Shown: piece by piece, positions 1-9,340 of the stretch | Numbering within the stretch: position 1 is the first letter of the stretch | Layout of the letters: each line of letters starts with the position of its first letter | Source: Isosphaera sp. | GTDB taxonomy: Bacteria > Planctomycetota > Planctomycetia > Gemmatales > Gemmataceae | Length of the DNA: 64,000 nt | Reading direction: 5' to 3' | Assembly (NCBI GenBank): GCA_013822345.1 | Contig: PNKH01000007.1 | Location: 1-64,000, forward strand | The notes under the pieces: generated by a model | The model's database searches: none | What the model was told of the DNA's origin: nothing | The model's input: only the letters and a program-made list of their open reading frames with translations | Program-made: the position numbers and the translations under genes

Positions 1-25
1 GCGCCGGCTTCGGCCCACCCTACCC

Positions 26-1999
26 TCACCGACTCAACTTGTCCCCGCCGGGCGGCGGCACCTGGCCGACGGTCGCCAGGGCCAGCCGGAGGAAGTCGGT
101 CGCCACCCTCTGCACCTGGGCGTCGACCGCGGCGCACCCGGCCTCCCACGCCGCGATCGGCGTCCCGGCCTTGTGCGGCTCCCCGGCCACCTCGATGTAC
201 GCCTTCGCCTTCGGCTCCGTCCCGCTCGGCCGCAGGCACACCTTCGCCGACACCCCCGACCCCGCCCCGAGCCGGAAGATCAGGAAGTTCCGGGCCGCCC
301 TGTCGGTGTCGCCCTTGAACGGCCCGAGCCGGCCGGCCTCGTCCCGCAGGTCCTCGAACGCCGCCACCGGCAGCCCGCCGATCTCCTTCGGCGGGTTCGT
401 CCGGAGGGCGTCGAGCATCCGGGTCATGTTCACCTTCCCCTCCAGCCCGGTCATGACGATGTTCAGCAGCTCGTTCCGGAAGTACCCGAACTGGCGGTTC
501 AGGTCGGCCAGGTAGTCGACCAGGGTGCGGCCCTGCCGCTTCTGGTCCAGCGCCGCCTCGGCCAGCATCAGCGCCGGGCACGCCGCGTCCTTGTCCCGCA
601 GCCCGGCCGTCGCCATCACCCCGTGACTCTCCTCGGTGGCGATGACGAAGTCGGCGAGGGTGGCCCGCACGTCCCCGTACTGCCCGGTCGCCTCCAGCTG
701 CGCGAGCACGTCGGCGTGGTACTTGAACCCGACCAGCAGGTCGGCGATGACCTGCGCCCCGAACTTCCGCCCGATCCGGGTGATCTGCCCGGTCGTCACC
801 TCGGTGGTGACGACCACCGGCGCCGCCGGCAGCGACCCGGCCCGGGCGAGCTGCGCCAGCTTGAAGTGCGTCAGCAGGGCGGCGATCTCGTTCCCGGTCA
901 TGAACCGGTAGTCGCCGGTCCCGTCCGGTTTCGTGCTCGCCAGCGCCCCGAGCCGGTCGGCGTCCGGGTCGGTGGCGATGACCAGGTCGGCGGAGTGCTC
1001 GCGGGCCACCCGCTCGGCCCGGTCCATGCACTCCGGCACCTCCGGGTTCGGCGTCTTCGTCACGTTCGGGAACTGGCCGTCCGGGGTCGCCTGCTCCGGG
1101 ACCGGGATCGGGCGGAAGCCCTGCAACTCGAGCAACTCGCCGGCGCAGAACCCGCCGCACCCGTGCAGCGGGGTGTACACCACCCGCACCTCGTCCTTCT
1201 TCGGGGCGGGGACCAGGCTCTCCTTCCGGCACAGGTCGAGGTACGCCCGGTGCGGGGCCTCGTCGAGGAACTTCACCTTACCGGCCCGGGCCGCGTCGGC
1301 GAACGGGACGTGCTTGATCGCGGTCACCCGGTCGACGAACTCGCTGATGAGCTGATCTTCCGGCGGGACCGGCTGGGCGCCGAGGTCGGTGTAGAACTTG
1401 CTGCCGTTGTCGTCCGGCGGGTTGTGGCTGGCGGTCATGTTCAGCCCGCCGTGCGCCCGCAGGAAGCGGATGGTGAACGACAGCTCCGGGGTCGGGACGT
1501 ACCGCTTGCTGTCCGGCGGGAGGATGTGGGCGGTCACCCCGTTGGCCGCGTAGACGCCGGCGGCGTGCTGGCAGAACTCGCGGCTCGTGAGGCCGAGGAC
1601 CGGGTTCGGGTAGTCGGGGCTGTACACCCCGCGGCGGTCGTTGAACTGTCGGACGTCGTAGGCGAGGACGACGTGGAGCGGGCTGACCCCGGGGAACCGC
1701 TGGCGGAGGTAGTCGCAGTGGCCCTGGACGCTGGCCCCGAGCGTCCACAGGTTCATCCGGTTCGGCCCGACCCCGACCGCCCCGCGGCGGCCGCCGGTGC
1801 CGAACGGCATGACCTGGTAGAACGAGTCGACGAGGACGGACCACTTCCGGGCGCGGACCAGCCACTCGAGCTGCGGGCGGTAGCCGAAGAAGTCCGGGTG
1901 GGTGAGCCAGGTGCGGAGGTTGGCGAGGGCGAGGTCCTTGAGGGCCGGGTCGGCGTCGATCCCGGCGAACCCGGCGCGGGTCTGGTCGAGCAGGTCCAT
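26..1999 (-). CDS. Phospho-sugar mutase (phosphoglucomutase/phosphomannomutase family)
   Basis: This 657-residue cytosolic enzyme would interconvert hexose 1- and 6-phosphates through a phosphoserine. The alpha-D-phosphohexomutase signatures are all visible: the catalytic loop TASHNPPDDNGSKFY with its serine near residue 191, the metal loop DPDADR near 344, the sugar-recognition EESHG near 456 and the phosphate-binding RPSGTEPKAKAY near 584. The length is somewhat above the roughly 580 residues of Bacillus-type phosphoglucomutase, so that subgroup is the likeliest match. The ATG at 1999 begins MDLLDQTRAG; the reading frame stays open far upstream only because of high GC. It is the last gene of the minus-strand kinase run, 71 nt after the preceding small protein. 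Substrate (glucose or mannose) cannot be decided from sequence alone. Confidence 0.9.
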   Translation of the reverse strand: MDLLDQTRAGFAGIDADPALKDLALANLRTWLTHPDFFGYRPQLEWLVRARKWSVLVDSFYQVMPFGTGGRRGAVGVGPNRMNLWTLGASVQGHCDYLRQRFPGVSPLHVVLAYDVRQFNDRRGVYSPDYPNPVLGLTSREFCQHAAGVYAANGVTAHILPPDSKRYVPTPELSFTIRFLRAHGGLNMTASHNPPDDNGSKFYTDLGAQPVPPEDQLISEFVDRVTAIKHVPFADAARAGKVKFLDEAPHRAYLDLCRKESLVPAPKKDEVRVVYTPLHGCGGFCAGELLELQGFRPIPVPEQATPDGQFPNVTKTPNPEVPECMDRAERVAREHSADLVIATDPDADRLGALASTKPDGTGDYRFMTGNEIAALLTHFKLAQLARAGSLPAAPVVVTTEVTTGQITRIGRKFGAQVIADLLVGFKYHADVLAQLEATGQYGDVRATLADFVIATEESHGVMATAGLRDKDAACPALMLAEAALDQKRQGRTLVDYLADLNRQFGYFRNELLNIVMTGLEGKVNMTRMLDALRTNPPKEIGGLPVAAFEDLRDEAGRLGPFKGDTDRAARNFLIFRLGAGSGVSAKVCLRPSGTEPKAKAYIEVAGEPHKAGTPIAAWEAGCAAVDAQVQRVATDFLRLALATVGQVPPPGGDKLSR

Positions 2000-2070
2000 G
2001 AGGCGGTCTCGCGGGGGCGCGGCGGTCGGGCCGGGTCCAGTGTATCGCCCCCCGCGGGGCCGGGCACGGC

Positions 2071-2622
2071 CTACCCCCCGGCAGGCTTCCTGGGCCGGGC
2101 CTTGCGGAACGGCCGGAGGATCAGCCGGAAGAAGACGGCGACCACGTTGAACACGGCGCGGAACGCCTTGGCGAGCGCCTCGAGGATCGACTCGGGGTGG
2201 GTGTTGAATTGGTACGCGATCTGGGTGAACCGGCCGCCGAAGGTGAACCGGACGACGTACACCAGGTCCGCTTGCGTCGGCGGGGCGGTGAACGTGCAGG
2301 TGCCGGTCGCTGGGTCGACGTCCAGCGGGCCGGTGACCTCCACCGCGGGGTCGTCGGTGGTGAGGATGTGGGCGACGTGCGGGAGGTCGGGGCGGTTGGT
2401 CTGGAAGGTGAAGCTGACATCGGCCCCGGCGTCGAACCGGCTCCCGGACGGGGGGTGGATGGCCAGGACGGACGGGTTCGGCCCCTTGATCAGTTCGACG
2501 GGGAAGTCGTCCTCGAACCACGGGCTGTCCTTGACGTCTTCGGCGAGTTGCTCCAGCTCGGCGTGGGTGGCGGGCTCGAACATCGTGTTCACGATCAGTT
2601 CGCGCAGCTCCTCGGGTGTCAT
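2071..2622 (-). CDS. Small Ig-like/beta-sandwich protein paired with kinase (hypothetical)
   Basis: A 183-residue protein of unknown function. An acidic helical N-terminus (MTPEELRELIV) is followed by a beta-rich section of about 110 residues beginning NPSVLAIHPPSGSRFDAGADV, then a C-terminal hydrophobic and basic segment (AVFFRLILRPFRKARPRKP) that could lie on or in the membrane. No secretion signal is evident. It resembles the product at 4516-4950: both have an N-P-[DS]-[IV] start to the beta region and a later strand-rich part. It lies 36 nt after the kinase gene 2659-4443 and is probably co-transcribed with it. The kinase/small-protein order occurs twice in succession here, which suggests that the small protein is a partner or substrate of the adjacent kinase. 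That link is inference. Confidence 0.7.
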   Translation of the reverse strand: MTPEELRELIVNTMFEPATHAELEQLAEDVKDSPWFEDDFPVELIKGPNPSVLAIHPPSGSRFDAGADVSFTFQTNRPDLPHVAHILTTDDPAVEVTGPLDVDPATGTCTFTAPPTQADLVYVVRFTFGGRFTQIAYQFNTHPESILEALAKAFRAVFNVVAVFFRLILRPFRKARPRKPAGG

Positions 2623-2658
2623 CGGTGGCAGCCTTTGGGCCAGGGGGTGGGGCGGGCT

Positions 2659-4443
2659 TCAGGCGGTCCCGGACGGGACCGCCCGGACGGTCGCGTTCCG
2701 GACGCGGACGGTGGCGTCGAAGGCCAGGATTCCGATCCCGGAGCCGAGTACGGGGGCGGTGAACGTCGGCCGTGGCGCCCAGCCCGCCGCGATGAGCCGG
2801 AAGTCCCGCGCGGCCGTGTCCTCGGTGACCACGCGGCGGAGGGGGCCGGAAACCCCTCGCACCGTCCCGGCGGACACCTCGAACTCCACCTTGTACCACG
2901 ACACCCGCTCGGCCACGACACTGTTCCCGGAGACGCCCCCCTGCGGGACCAGGCCCTGCTCCCCGGCCGCCCAGGCGGCCGGCCAGATCGTGTGCTTCGT
3001 CACCGCGTCCTTCGGCCGCCGCGGGCCAAGGCTGACCGTCGGGTCGTACACGGTCAAGGCGACGAGCGTATGAACCTCCCGCGGCTCGGCCGGCCAATCC
3101 CGGCGGGCGACGTAGATCCCGAACTGCCCGGTCACGCCCGCCCGGACCCCCCCGACCTCGGCCTCGAACACCCACCGCGGCGGGAAGGGCCCAGCGTACA
3201 ACTCCGCCACGGCGTGCCCGGCCGCGGCCACCTGCCAGAACCCGTCCTCGGCCACCCCCTCCTCCGCCTCCGACCCGGCGACCAGGTCGACCCGGGCCGG
3301 CGACCCGGTCGGCCCGACCAGGGTCACCGGCCGGGCCAACGGGCGGTATCGCCTCGCGATCCCGAACGCCACCCCGGCCGCCCCCAGCGCCAGCGCCCCG
3401 CCGCCGACCAGCACCCCGCGGCGGGTCCACCACGGCCCGGCCAGCCACCCGTCCAGTGCCTCGGCCACCGCCCGCGCCGACGGGTAGCGGTCCGCAGGCC
3501 GCTTTTCCAGGCACCGCCGGACGATCCGGGCGAGGCCCTCTGGCACCTCCCGCGGGAGCGGCGGCGGGTCGGCCGACAGGATCAGGTACATGGTGCGGGG
3601 CCGGTCGGCACCGGCGAACGGCCGCTCCCCGGTCAGCAGCTCGTACAGGGTGACCCCGAGGGCCCAGATGTCGCACCCCGGGCCGTTGGCGTCGTCCCGC
3701 CCCTCGACCTGCTCCGGGGCCATGTAGTACAGGGTGCCGACGGCGGCCCCGGTCGCGGTCCGGGGCGGCCGGCCGGCGTCCGGCCCGGGCGGGGGCCCGT
3801 CCGCGGCGTCCGGCCGCGCCGCCAGGTCGGCGAGCAGGCGGGCCAGCCCGGTGTCGGCGACCAGCGGCTCGTCCCCGTCCCCGAGCAGGAGGTTCTGCGG
3901 TTTCAGGTCCCGGTGGATCAGGTGGTGGTCGTGCAGCGCCTGGACGCCCGCGGCGGCCTTGGCGACCAGGGCGGCGCACGCCCGCGGCTTCCCCGTGAAC
4001 CGCGCGAGGTGGTCGGACACCGCCCCGGCGGGGACGTACGGCATGACGAAGTACAGGCGCCCGTTCGCCTCCCCGGCGTGGTAGATCCGGACCACGTTCG
4101 GGTGCTCGACCTCGGCCAGGGCCCGCACCTCCCGCTCGAACCGCAGCCGGACGGTGGTCGGGTCCCGGCCGTGCGCCGCGGCGACCTTCAGCGCCCGGTC
4201 CTGGTTCAGCGTCAGGTCCCGGACCAGGTACACGTCCCCCATCCCGCCGCGGCCGAGCCGGCGGATGAACCGGTACCCGGGGATGTCGGGCGCCTCGTCG
4301 CCCGGGGGGTCGGCGGCGCCCGCGGGGTCGGACGGGCGCGGGGTGGTCTGGGAGTGCCCGGTCGCGGCGTCCCACCCGGGCGCCCCCAGGTCGACGCGGT
4401 CGGGCGGCTCGGTCGGGCGCGGGGTGTCGTCGGTGTCGGGCAT
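2659..4443 (-). CDS. Membrane Ser/Thr protein kinase with C-terminal extracytoplasmic domain
   Basis: 594 residues in a receptor-kinase layout. The cytoplasmic N-terminal part (about 55-325) is a Hanks-type kinase with glycine loop GRGGMGDVY near 64, ALKV lysine, catalytic HRDLKPQNLL near 175 and activation-segment GTLYYMAPEQVEGR. The metal-binding DFG reads DTG, which keeps the Asp and Gly. A single membrane span (about 341-366, RRGVLVGGGALALGAAGVAF) is followed by about 230 residues that look like a concanavalin-type beta-sandwich; its last strand, IGILAFDATVRVRNATV, resembles that of the neighbouring kinase. The start MPDTDD at 4443 is preferred over the upstream in-frame ATG at 4503 because the extra residues are Arg/Pro-rich GC shadow. 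It lies 72 nt after 4516-4950 in the same run. Confidence 0.9.
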   Translation of the reverse strand: MPDTDDTPRPTEPPDRVDLGAPGWDAATGHSQTTPRPSDPAGAADPPGDEAPDIPGYRFIRRLGRGGMGDVYLVRDLTLNQDRALKVAAAHGRDPTTVRLRFEREVRALAEVEHPNVVRIYHAGEANGRLYFVMPYVPAGAVSDHLARFTGKPRACAALVAKAAAGVQALHDHHLIHRDLKPQNLLLGDGDEPLVADTGLARLLADLAARPDAADGPPPGPDAGRPPRTATGAAVGTLYYMAPEQVEGRDDANGPGCDIWALGVTLYELLTGERPFAGADRPRTMYLILSADPPPLPREVPEGLARIVRRCLEKRPADRYPSARAVAEALDGWLAGPWWTRRGVLVGGGALALGAAGVAFGIARRYRPLARPVTLVGPTGSPARVDLVAGSEAEEGVAEDGFWQVAAAGHAVAELYAGPFPPRWVFEAEVGGVRAGVTGQFGIYVARRDWPAEPREVHTLVALTVYDPTVSLGPRRPKDAVTKHTIWPAAWAAGEQGLVPQGGVSGNSVVAERVSWYKVEFEVSAGTVRGVSGPLRRVVTEDTAARDFRLIAAGWAPRPTFTAPVLGSGIGILAFDATVRVRNATVRAVPSGTA

Positions 4444-4515
4444 GGTGTCGCGGGCCTCGCGACCTGGGCGGTGGCGCCTCGGTGTGGGAGGGCGAGGCGC
4501 CACCCGGGCTCTGCC

Positions 4516-4950
4516 CTAGACGCAGTGGTAGGTGTGCGTGTCGGTGCCGTTCCCCGGCGGGTTCCCGGCGACCTGGACCTTCACCGCGTAGTCCTCGCCG
4601 GCGACGAACAGGTGCCCGGGGAAGGTGACTTCGAACCGCGGGGCGCCCTGCACGTCGGTGAACGAGTGGATCGGGTTGGTCATGTCCGGCAGCTGGAACA
4701 GCAGCACGTCGTACAGCAGGGTGATGTCGTCGGTCGTGCAGACGACCCGCAGGTCGGTCGCGGCGGCGATGTTGGCCCCGTCCCGCGGGGAGATGATGTC
4801 CGGGTTGGCCCCAAGCAGGGTGGCGCGCGGGGCGATCAGCCGCCGGAGCCGGGCGACCGCGCCCGGGCCGAACAGCTCGTCGAGCAGGGCCGCCAGCCTC
4901 TCGGCTTCCGGGCTCGGGGGCGCGGGGGTCGGGTCGGGTTGGTCGGCCAC
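4516..4950 (-). CDS. Small Ig-like/beta-sandwich protein paired with kinase (hypothetical)
   Basis: A 144-residue protein that I place on the GTG start at 4950 because GAGGAC lies at the right distance upstream; a start further upstream would only add shadow sequence. It has a helical N-terminus (EAERLAALLDELFGPGAVAR) followed by a beta-rich region starting NPDIISPRDGANIAAATDLR and ending THTYHCV. The beta region resembles that of 2071-2622 in its N-P-x-[IV] start and strand pattern, so the two may be distant paralogues. It lies 23 nt after the kinase gene 4974-6917, which strongly suggests co-translation. No secretion signal or membrane span is seen. Function unknown; a kinase partner or substrate is an inference from the duplicated gene order. 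Confidence 0.65.
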   Translation of the reverse strand: MADQPDPTPAPPSPEAERLAALLDELFGPGAVARLRRLIAPRATLLGANPDIISPRDGANIAAATDLRVVCTTDDITLLYDVLLFQLPDMTNPIHSFTDVQGAPRFEVTFPGHLFVAGEDYAVKVQVAGNPPGNGTDTHTYHCV

Positions 4951-4973
4951 GTCGGGTCCTCGGGACGGTGGGG

Positions 4974-6917
4974 TTACGGGGCGACGGCAGACACGGTCAG
5001 GTTCCGGAACACGGCCTGACCCGACCCGACCAGGACCCCGATGTCCGGGCCGATCGGGGCGGCGAAGTCGATCGCGCCGAACGCCGCCCGGTCGGGCCGG
5101 GCGGCCAGGTTCCGGGTGAGCAGGGTGGTCAGGCGGGCGTCGCGCGTGACCCGGAGCGGCTGGCCGGCGGCGGTCGGCACCACCCGGTCGGGGTACAGGT
5201 CGGCGGACACGGTCGTCCGCCACCACCGCCCGCCGCCGGGCGGGGCGGGGGCCTCGTCGCCGCCGAGGGACATCATGTCCCCGCTGGGGCTCCCGGCCGG
5301 CGTCCAGACCAGGTCGGCCTGTGTGTGAAGAACCGGGTTAGCGCCGACGGGGGGCAGGAGGTCCGGCCGCACCCCCACCTTGACGAACGAGTAGCTCCCC
5401 GCCCGCTCCCCGGCCCACGCCCGCCCGCCGACGACCAGGGCGACAACCGGGATGGCGTTCGGCGGGGCGTCGAACTCGATGTCGCACGCCACCCGGACGG
5501 GGAGCGGCAGATTCTCCCGGAGGAGGACGGCCACGCCCTGCCCGCGCGAGGCGAACACCCACCGCTTCTTAGCCGCTTCGTACTGCCCGTCCAGCTTCGC
5601 GTCGGTCGGGTGGGTGACGGGGAAAACGGGCGTGCCCTCCTTGTCGGTCACCCGGACCGCCTCCCCGGCCAGGATCCGTTCGGCGACCGACGGGGCGGCG
5701 GGCCTGGCCGGGGGCACCGGGTTCCCGCGGACGTGCGGCAGGACGGTCACCGCGCACACCGCGAGCACGGCCGCCGCGACCGCCGCACGGGTCAGCAGGC
5801 GCCGCCGCCGGTCCCGGGCCAGCCACCCCTCCAGGTCGGCGGCGAGGGCCGCGGCCGACGGGTACCGGTCCGCCGGCCGCTTCGCCAGGCACCGCCGCAC
5901 CACCCGGGCGAGGTCCGCCGGCACCCCGGCCGGGAGCGGCGGCGGGTCGGCCGCCAGGACGGCCGTCAGCACCCCGGCCACCACCTGCTCGTCCCGGTCG
6001 GTCGGGCCGGCCGGGGTGAACGGGCGGCGGCCGGCCAGCAGCTCGTACAGGGTCACCCCGATCGCCCAGATGTCGCACCCCGGGCCGTGCTCCGCGGCCC
6101 GCCCCTCGACCTGCTCCGGGGCCATGTAGTAGCACGTCCCGACCGCCGCCCCGCTCCCGGTGAACCGCGTCGCCCCGCCCCACGGGGCGTCGGACCCGCC
6201 GCCGCCCGCCGGCCCGTCCGGGTCGTCCAGGAGCCCGACCAGCCCGCAGTCGGCGACCATCGGCTCGCCGCGGTCCCCCAGCAGGATGTTGAGCGGCTTC
6301 AGGTCCCGGTGGACGCGGCCGCCGGCGTGCAGGGCCTCGACCCCGCGGGCCACCTTGGCGACCAGGGCGGCGCACGCCCGGGGGTTGCCGGTGTACTCGG
6401 CGAGGTGGTCGGCCAGCGACCCGCGGGGGGCCAGCCGCATGACGAAGTACAGGTGCCCGTTCGCCTCCCCGGCGTGGTAGATCGGGACCACGTTCGGGTG
6501 CTCGACCGCCGCCAGCGCCCGCACCTCCCGCTCGAACCGCAGCCGGACGGCCGCGAAGTCCCGCCCGCCGAGGGTGGCCACCTTCAGCGCCCGGTCGACG
6601 TTCTGCAGCACGTCCCGGACCTGGTACACCTCCCCCATCCCGCCGCGGCCGAGCCGGCGGTCGAACCGGAACCCCGGGATGTCGGGGGCGTCGGCCGGCG
6701 GGCCGGCCGGCGGGCGGCCCGGCCCGGGGACGGTGCGGCGGTCCGGGTCGGCCGGCCCCGGGGTCGACGGGTCCGGCTTGGTCCGGGTGAGCCGCTCGTC
6801 GCCCCCGGAGTGGGGCGGGGCGGCCGGTTCGGCGCCCGCCCCCCACCCGAGGTCCACGAGATCGGACGGGCGGTCGGGGCGGTCGGGGAGTGGGGTCGTA
6901 TCGTCCTTGGCGGACAT
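4974..6917 (-). CDS. Membrane Ser/Thr protein kinase with C-terminal extracytoplasmic domain
   Basis: 647 residues, with the same layout as the kinase at 2659-4443. The N-terminal 80 residues are Pro/Asp-rich linker. The kinase domain follows (about 80-355): GRGGMGEVYQV near 88, ALKV lysine, VHRDLKPLNILLGD near 203 and GTCYYMAPEQVEGR. DFG is replaced by DCG. A membrane span (about 372-395, LLTRAAVAAAVLAVCAVTV) leads to about 250 extracytoplasmic residues ending in the beta strand IGVLVGSGQAVFRNLTVSAV, a concanavalin-like pattern. The start MSAKDD at 6917 follows GGGAGACAGGTG; the longer frame from 6998 crosses the promoter assigned at 6945-6973. It is the first gene of the minus-strand run that continues to the phosphohexomutase. 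Confidence 0.9.
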   Translation of the reverse strand: MSAKDDTTPLPDRPDRPSDLVDLGWGAGAEPAAPPHSGGDERLTRTKPDPSTPGPADPDRRTVPGPGRPPAGPPADAPDIPGFRFDRRLGRGGMGEVYQVRDVLQNVDRALKVATLGGRDFAAVRLRFEREVRALAAVEHPNVVPIYHAGEANGHLYFVMRLAPRGSLADHLAEYTGNPRACAALVAKVARGVEALHAGGRVHRDLKPLNILLGDRGEPMVADCGLVGLLDDPDGPAGGGGSDAPWGGATRFTGSGAAVGTCYYMAPEQVEGRAAEHGPGCDIWAIGVTLYELLAGRRPFTPAGPTDRDEQVVAGVLTAVLAADPPPLPAGVPADLARVVRRCLAKRPADRYPSAAALAADLEGWLARDRRRRLLTRAAVAAAVLAVCAVTVLPHVRGNPVPPARPAAPSVAERILAGEAVRVTDKEGTPVFPVTHPTDAKLDGQYEAAKKRWVFASRGQGVAVLLRENLPLPVRVACDIEFDAPPNAIPVVALVVGGRAWAGERAGSYSFVKVGVRPDLLPPVGANPVLHTQADLVWTPAGSPSGDMMSLGGDEAPAPPGGGRWWRTTVSADLYPDRVVPTAAGQPLRVTRDARLTTLLTRNLAARPDRAAFGAIDFAAPIGPDIGVLVGSGQAVFRNLTVSAVAP

Positions 6918-6944
6918 GATGGCACCTGTCTCCCGAGTCACACG

Positions 6945-6973
6945 ATCATACCCGGGGGCGAACGGTCCGTCAC
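6945..6973 (-). promoter_or_regulatory. Sigma70-type promoter for the kinase run
   Basis: On the minus strand GTGACG is followed after 17 bases by TATGAT, giving a -35/-10 pair close to consensus. The predicted transcript would start near 6938, about 20 nt upstream of the ATG at 6917. It would serve the two kinases, their small partners and possibly the phosphohexomutase. Confidence 0.55.
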
Positions 6974-7105
6974 GACCGGCTCGAAAAAATAATCCCATCC
7001 CTGTCCCGTCCTCACGGTACGTAGCCCGGCCGTCCCCGGGAACCCCGGGGGCGGTTGCGGTATCCTTACCGGGAGGAACGCACCGCGGGCCGCCGGGAGG
7101 ACACC

Positions 7106-8950
7106 GTGAGCCGGCTGGAGTACGAGTTCGACGTGGTCGTGGTCGGGGCCGGGCACGCCGGGGTCGAGGCGGCGATGGCCGCCGCCCGCCTCGGGCTCCG
7201 CACCTGTCTGCTGACCATGAGCGCCGACGCGGTCGCCCAGATGAGCTGCAACCCGGCCATCGGCGGGGTGGCGAAGGGCCAGATCGTCCGCGAGATCGAC
7301 GCCCTCGGCGGGGTGGTGGGGAAGTGCACCGACGCCAGCGGCATCCAGTTCCGGATGCTGAACGCGTCGAAGGGGCCGGCGATGCACTCGCCCCGCGCCC
7401 AGTGCGACAAGAAGCTCTACCAGTTCACGATGAAGCGGTGGGTCGAGGAGCAGCCGAACCTGACCCTCCGCCAGGAGCTGGTCGAGGGACTCCTCGTCGA
7501 CGCCGCTGGCGGCGTTGCGCCCCGTCGCAACGCCGCCAGCGGCGTGGTGCGCGGGGTCGTCGCCCGCGGGGACACCGTCTACCGGGCCCCCGCCGTGGTG
7601 CTCACCACCGGGACGTTCCTCAAGGCGGTGATGCACACCGGCGAGGCGAAGACCGCCGGCGGCCGGGCCGGGGACGGCTCCGCCGAGGGGGTGAGCGACA
7701 GCCTCCGCGGCTGCGGGTTCGAGCTCGCCCGGTTCAAGACCGGCACCCCGTGCCGGCTCAACGGCCGGACCATCGACTTCTCGAAGTGCCAGGTCCAACC
7801 CGGCGACGACCCGCCGCGGCCGTTCAGCTTCTCGACCGACCGGGTCACCGTCCCGCAGGTCGTCTGCCACAGCACCGAGACGACGCCGGCGGTCCACGAC
7901 CTGATCCGGGCGAACCTCCACCGGGCGCCGATGTACACCGGCCAGATCCGGTGCGGCGGCCCGCGGTACTGCCCGTCGATCGAGGACAAGGTGGTGCGGT
8001 TTGCCGAGAAGGACTCGCACCTCATCTTCCTCGAACCGGAAGGGCTGAACACCCGGGAGTACTACTGCAACGGGATCAGCACCAGCCTGCCGAAGGACGT
8101 GCAGGCCGGGATGCTCAAGCTGATCCCCGGGCTAGAGAACGCGGAGGTGATGCGGTGGGGGTACGCGGTCGAGTACGACTACGCCCCGCCGACGCAGCTC
8201 CACCCGACGCTGGAGACGAAGCCGGTGGAGGGGCTGTACTTCGCCGGGCAGATCAACGGCACGACCGGGTACGAGGAGGCCGCCGCCCAGGGGCTGATGG
8301 CCGGGCTGAACGCGGCTCTGAAGCTCAAGGGCGAGCCGCCGCTCGTGCTCGACCGCAGCCAGGCGTACATCGGCGTCCTGCTCGACGACCTGGTGACGAA
8401 GGGCGTGGACGAGCCGTACCGGATGTTCACCTCGCGGGCCGAGTACCGGCTCCTGTTGCGGCACGACAACGCCGACCGCCGGCTCACCCCGATCGGCCGT
8501 CGGGTCGGGTCGGTGTCGGCCGCGGACTGGGACCGGTACGAGCGGAAGGAGCAGGGGATCGCGGATCTTCAGGCGTACCTGAGGGGCAAGCGGAGCGAGG
8601 GGGACACGCTCGACACGTGGCTCCGGCGGACCGGCGTGGAGTGGGCGGAGGTGTGCGGCCGCGACCCGGGGCTGCGGGCCTGGGACACCCGGCCGGAGGT
8701 GGTGGAGCAGGTGGTGGTGGAGGCGAAGTACAGCGGGTACGTCGGCCGGCAGGCGGCGGAGGTGGAGCGGTTCCGGCGGATGGAGGACCGCCGGATCCCG
8801 GCGGGGTTCGACTACGCGGCGGTGCCGCAGCTGCGCGCCGAGGCCCGGGAGAAGCTGGCCCGGGTCCGGCCTCTGAGCCTGGGCCAGGCGGGGCGGATCA
8901 GCGGGATCACCCCGGCGGACCTCGCAGTGCTGTTGTTTTATCTCGGGTGA
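7106..8950 (+). CDS. mnmG: tRNA uridine-5-carboxymethylaminomethyl modification enzyme MnmG (GidA)
   Basis: 614 residues. MnmG, with MnmE, installs the (carboxymethyl)aminomethyl group on U34 of tRNAs using FAD and methylene-tetrahydrofolate. The FAD-binding motif [19 protein letters not shown] stands at the N-terminus, and the family blocks [28 protein letters not shown] and [10 protein letters not shown] are all present. The GTG start at 7106 is chosen because GGGAGG lies five bases upstream. Residues about 132-146 ([11 protein letters not shown] region) are not in typical MnmG: they are encoded by a perfect 19-bp palindrome at 7501-7544 inserted in frame just before the strand leading to the TTGTFL block. 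The rest of the protein is intact, so the insertion seems tolerated. The partner mnmE is not in the window. Confidence 0.95.
   Translation: MSRLEYEFDVVVVGAGHAGVEAAMAAARLGLRTCLLTMSADAVAQMSCNPAIGGVAKGQIVREIDALGGVVGKCTDASGIQFRMLNASKGPAMHSPRAQCDKKLYQFTMKRWVEEQPNLTLRQELVEGLLVDAAGGVAPRRNAASGVVRGVVARGDTVYRAPAVVLTTGTFLKAVMHTGEAKTAGGRAGDGSAEGVSDSLRGCGFELARFKTGTPCRLNGRTIDFSKCQVQPGDDPPRPFSFSTDRVTVPQVVCHSTETTPAVHDLIRANLHRAPMYTGQIRCGGPRYCPSIEDKVVRFAEKDSHLIFLEPEGLNTREYYCNGISTSLPKDVQAGMLKLIPGLENAEVMRWGYAVEYDYAPPTQLHPTLETKPVEGLYFAGQINGTTGYEEAAAQGLMAGLNAALKLKGEPPLVLDRSQAYIGVLLDDLVTKGVDEPYRMFTSRAEYRLLLRHDNADRRLTPIGRRVGSVSAADWDRYERKEQGIADLQAYLRGKRSEGDTLDTWLRRTGVEWAEVCGRDPGLRAWDTRPEVVEQVVVEAKYSGYVGRQAAEVERFRRMEDRRIPAGFDYAAVPQLRAEAREKLARVRPLSLGQAGRISGITPADLAVLLFYLG
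7501..7544. repeat. Palindromic element, family C, in frame inside mnmG
   Basis: The arms 7501-7519 and 7526-7544 are perfect 19-bp inverted repeats around a 6-nt loop. The arm reads CGCCGCTGGCGGCGTTGCG, which differs at a single position from the family C arms at 58854 and 61891 (T instead of G at position 8). Both arms carry the change. It is translated as part of MnmG. Confidence 0.92.
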
Positions 8951-9340
8951 GCTGTTATGGGCCGACCCGCCCGCGGGGGAAAGCCGGGAGGCCGGAGCAA
9001 CCCCCGCCGGGGCCGCGGGCGGACGTGACTCGTCCGCGTGCGGCGGGCCGGCAAGCCCGGCAAGGGCTGCCGGTCGCGCCGCCGGCCGCGGGTCCGTAGC
9101 CGGGTCAACCCCGGCGGAATGGGTGTGGTGCGTTGATCGGCCACCCCGGCGGGTTATGATGGGTTGGGCGAACCACCCCTGACCGTTCCGCCCCCGCGGG
9201 CGGGACCACCCGGCACCCCCGGCCGCGGGCGGGCCGGGGCCGCGATTCACGGACGGGTTCCGGTCCCCGGCGGCTCGGTCGGACGGCCGCGCGCGGACCT
9301 TCCCCATGCCAGCCGGTCGAGCCGGCAAGGTGGCCAGGTT
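8951..9340. other. 390-nt intergenic stretch between mnmG and the response regulator gene
   Basis: I see no convincing gene here. The reading frame of the downstream gene stays open through it, but it translates to Pro/Gly/Arg-rich shadow without a ribosome-binding site. It holds the promoter at 9133-9160 and a roughly 180-nt leader in front of the ATG at 9341. Confidence 0.6.
9133..9160 (+). promoter_or_regulatory. Sigma70-type promoter for the response regulator gene
   Basis: TTGATC and TATGAT are separated by 16 bases. Transcription would start near 9167, leaving an unusually long leader of about 175 nt before the ATG at 9341, which may carry regulation. Confidence 0.5.

Noticed and set aside
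1-25. Possible half of another palindromic element at the left window edge
   Set aside because: Only one side is inside the window, so pairing cannot be tested.
173-3073. Very long plus-strand open frames opposite the phosphohexomutase and kinases (also 2197-5019, 4968-6992)
   Set aside because: They are Arg/Pro/Gly-rich shadows of the minus-strand genes in a GC-rich sequence; no ribosome-binding sites, no recognisable domains.
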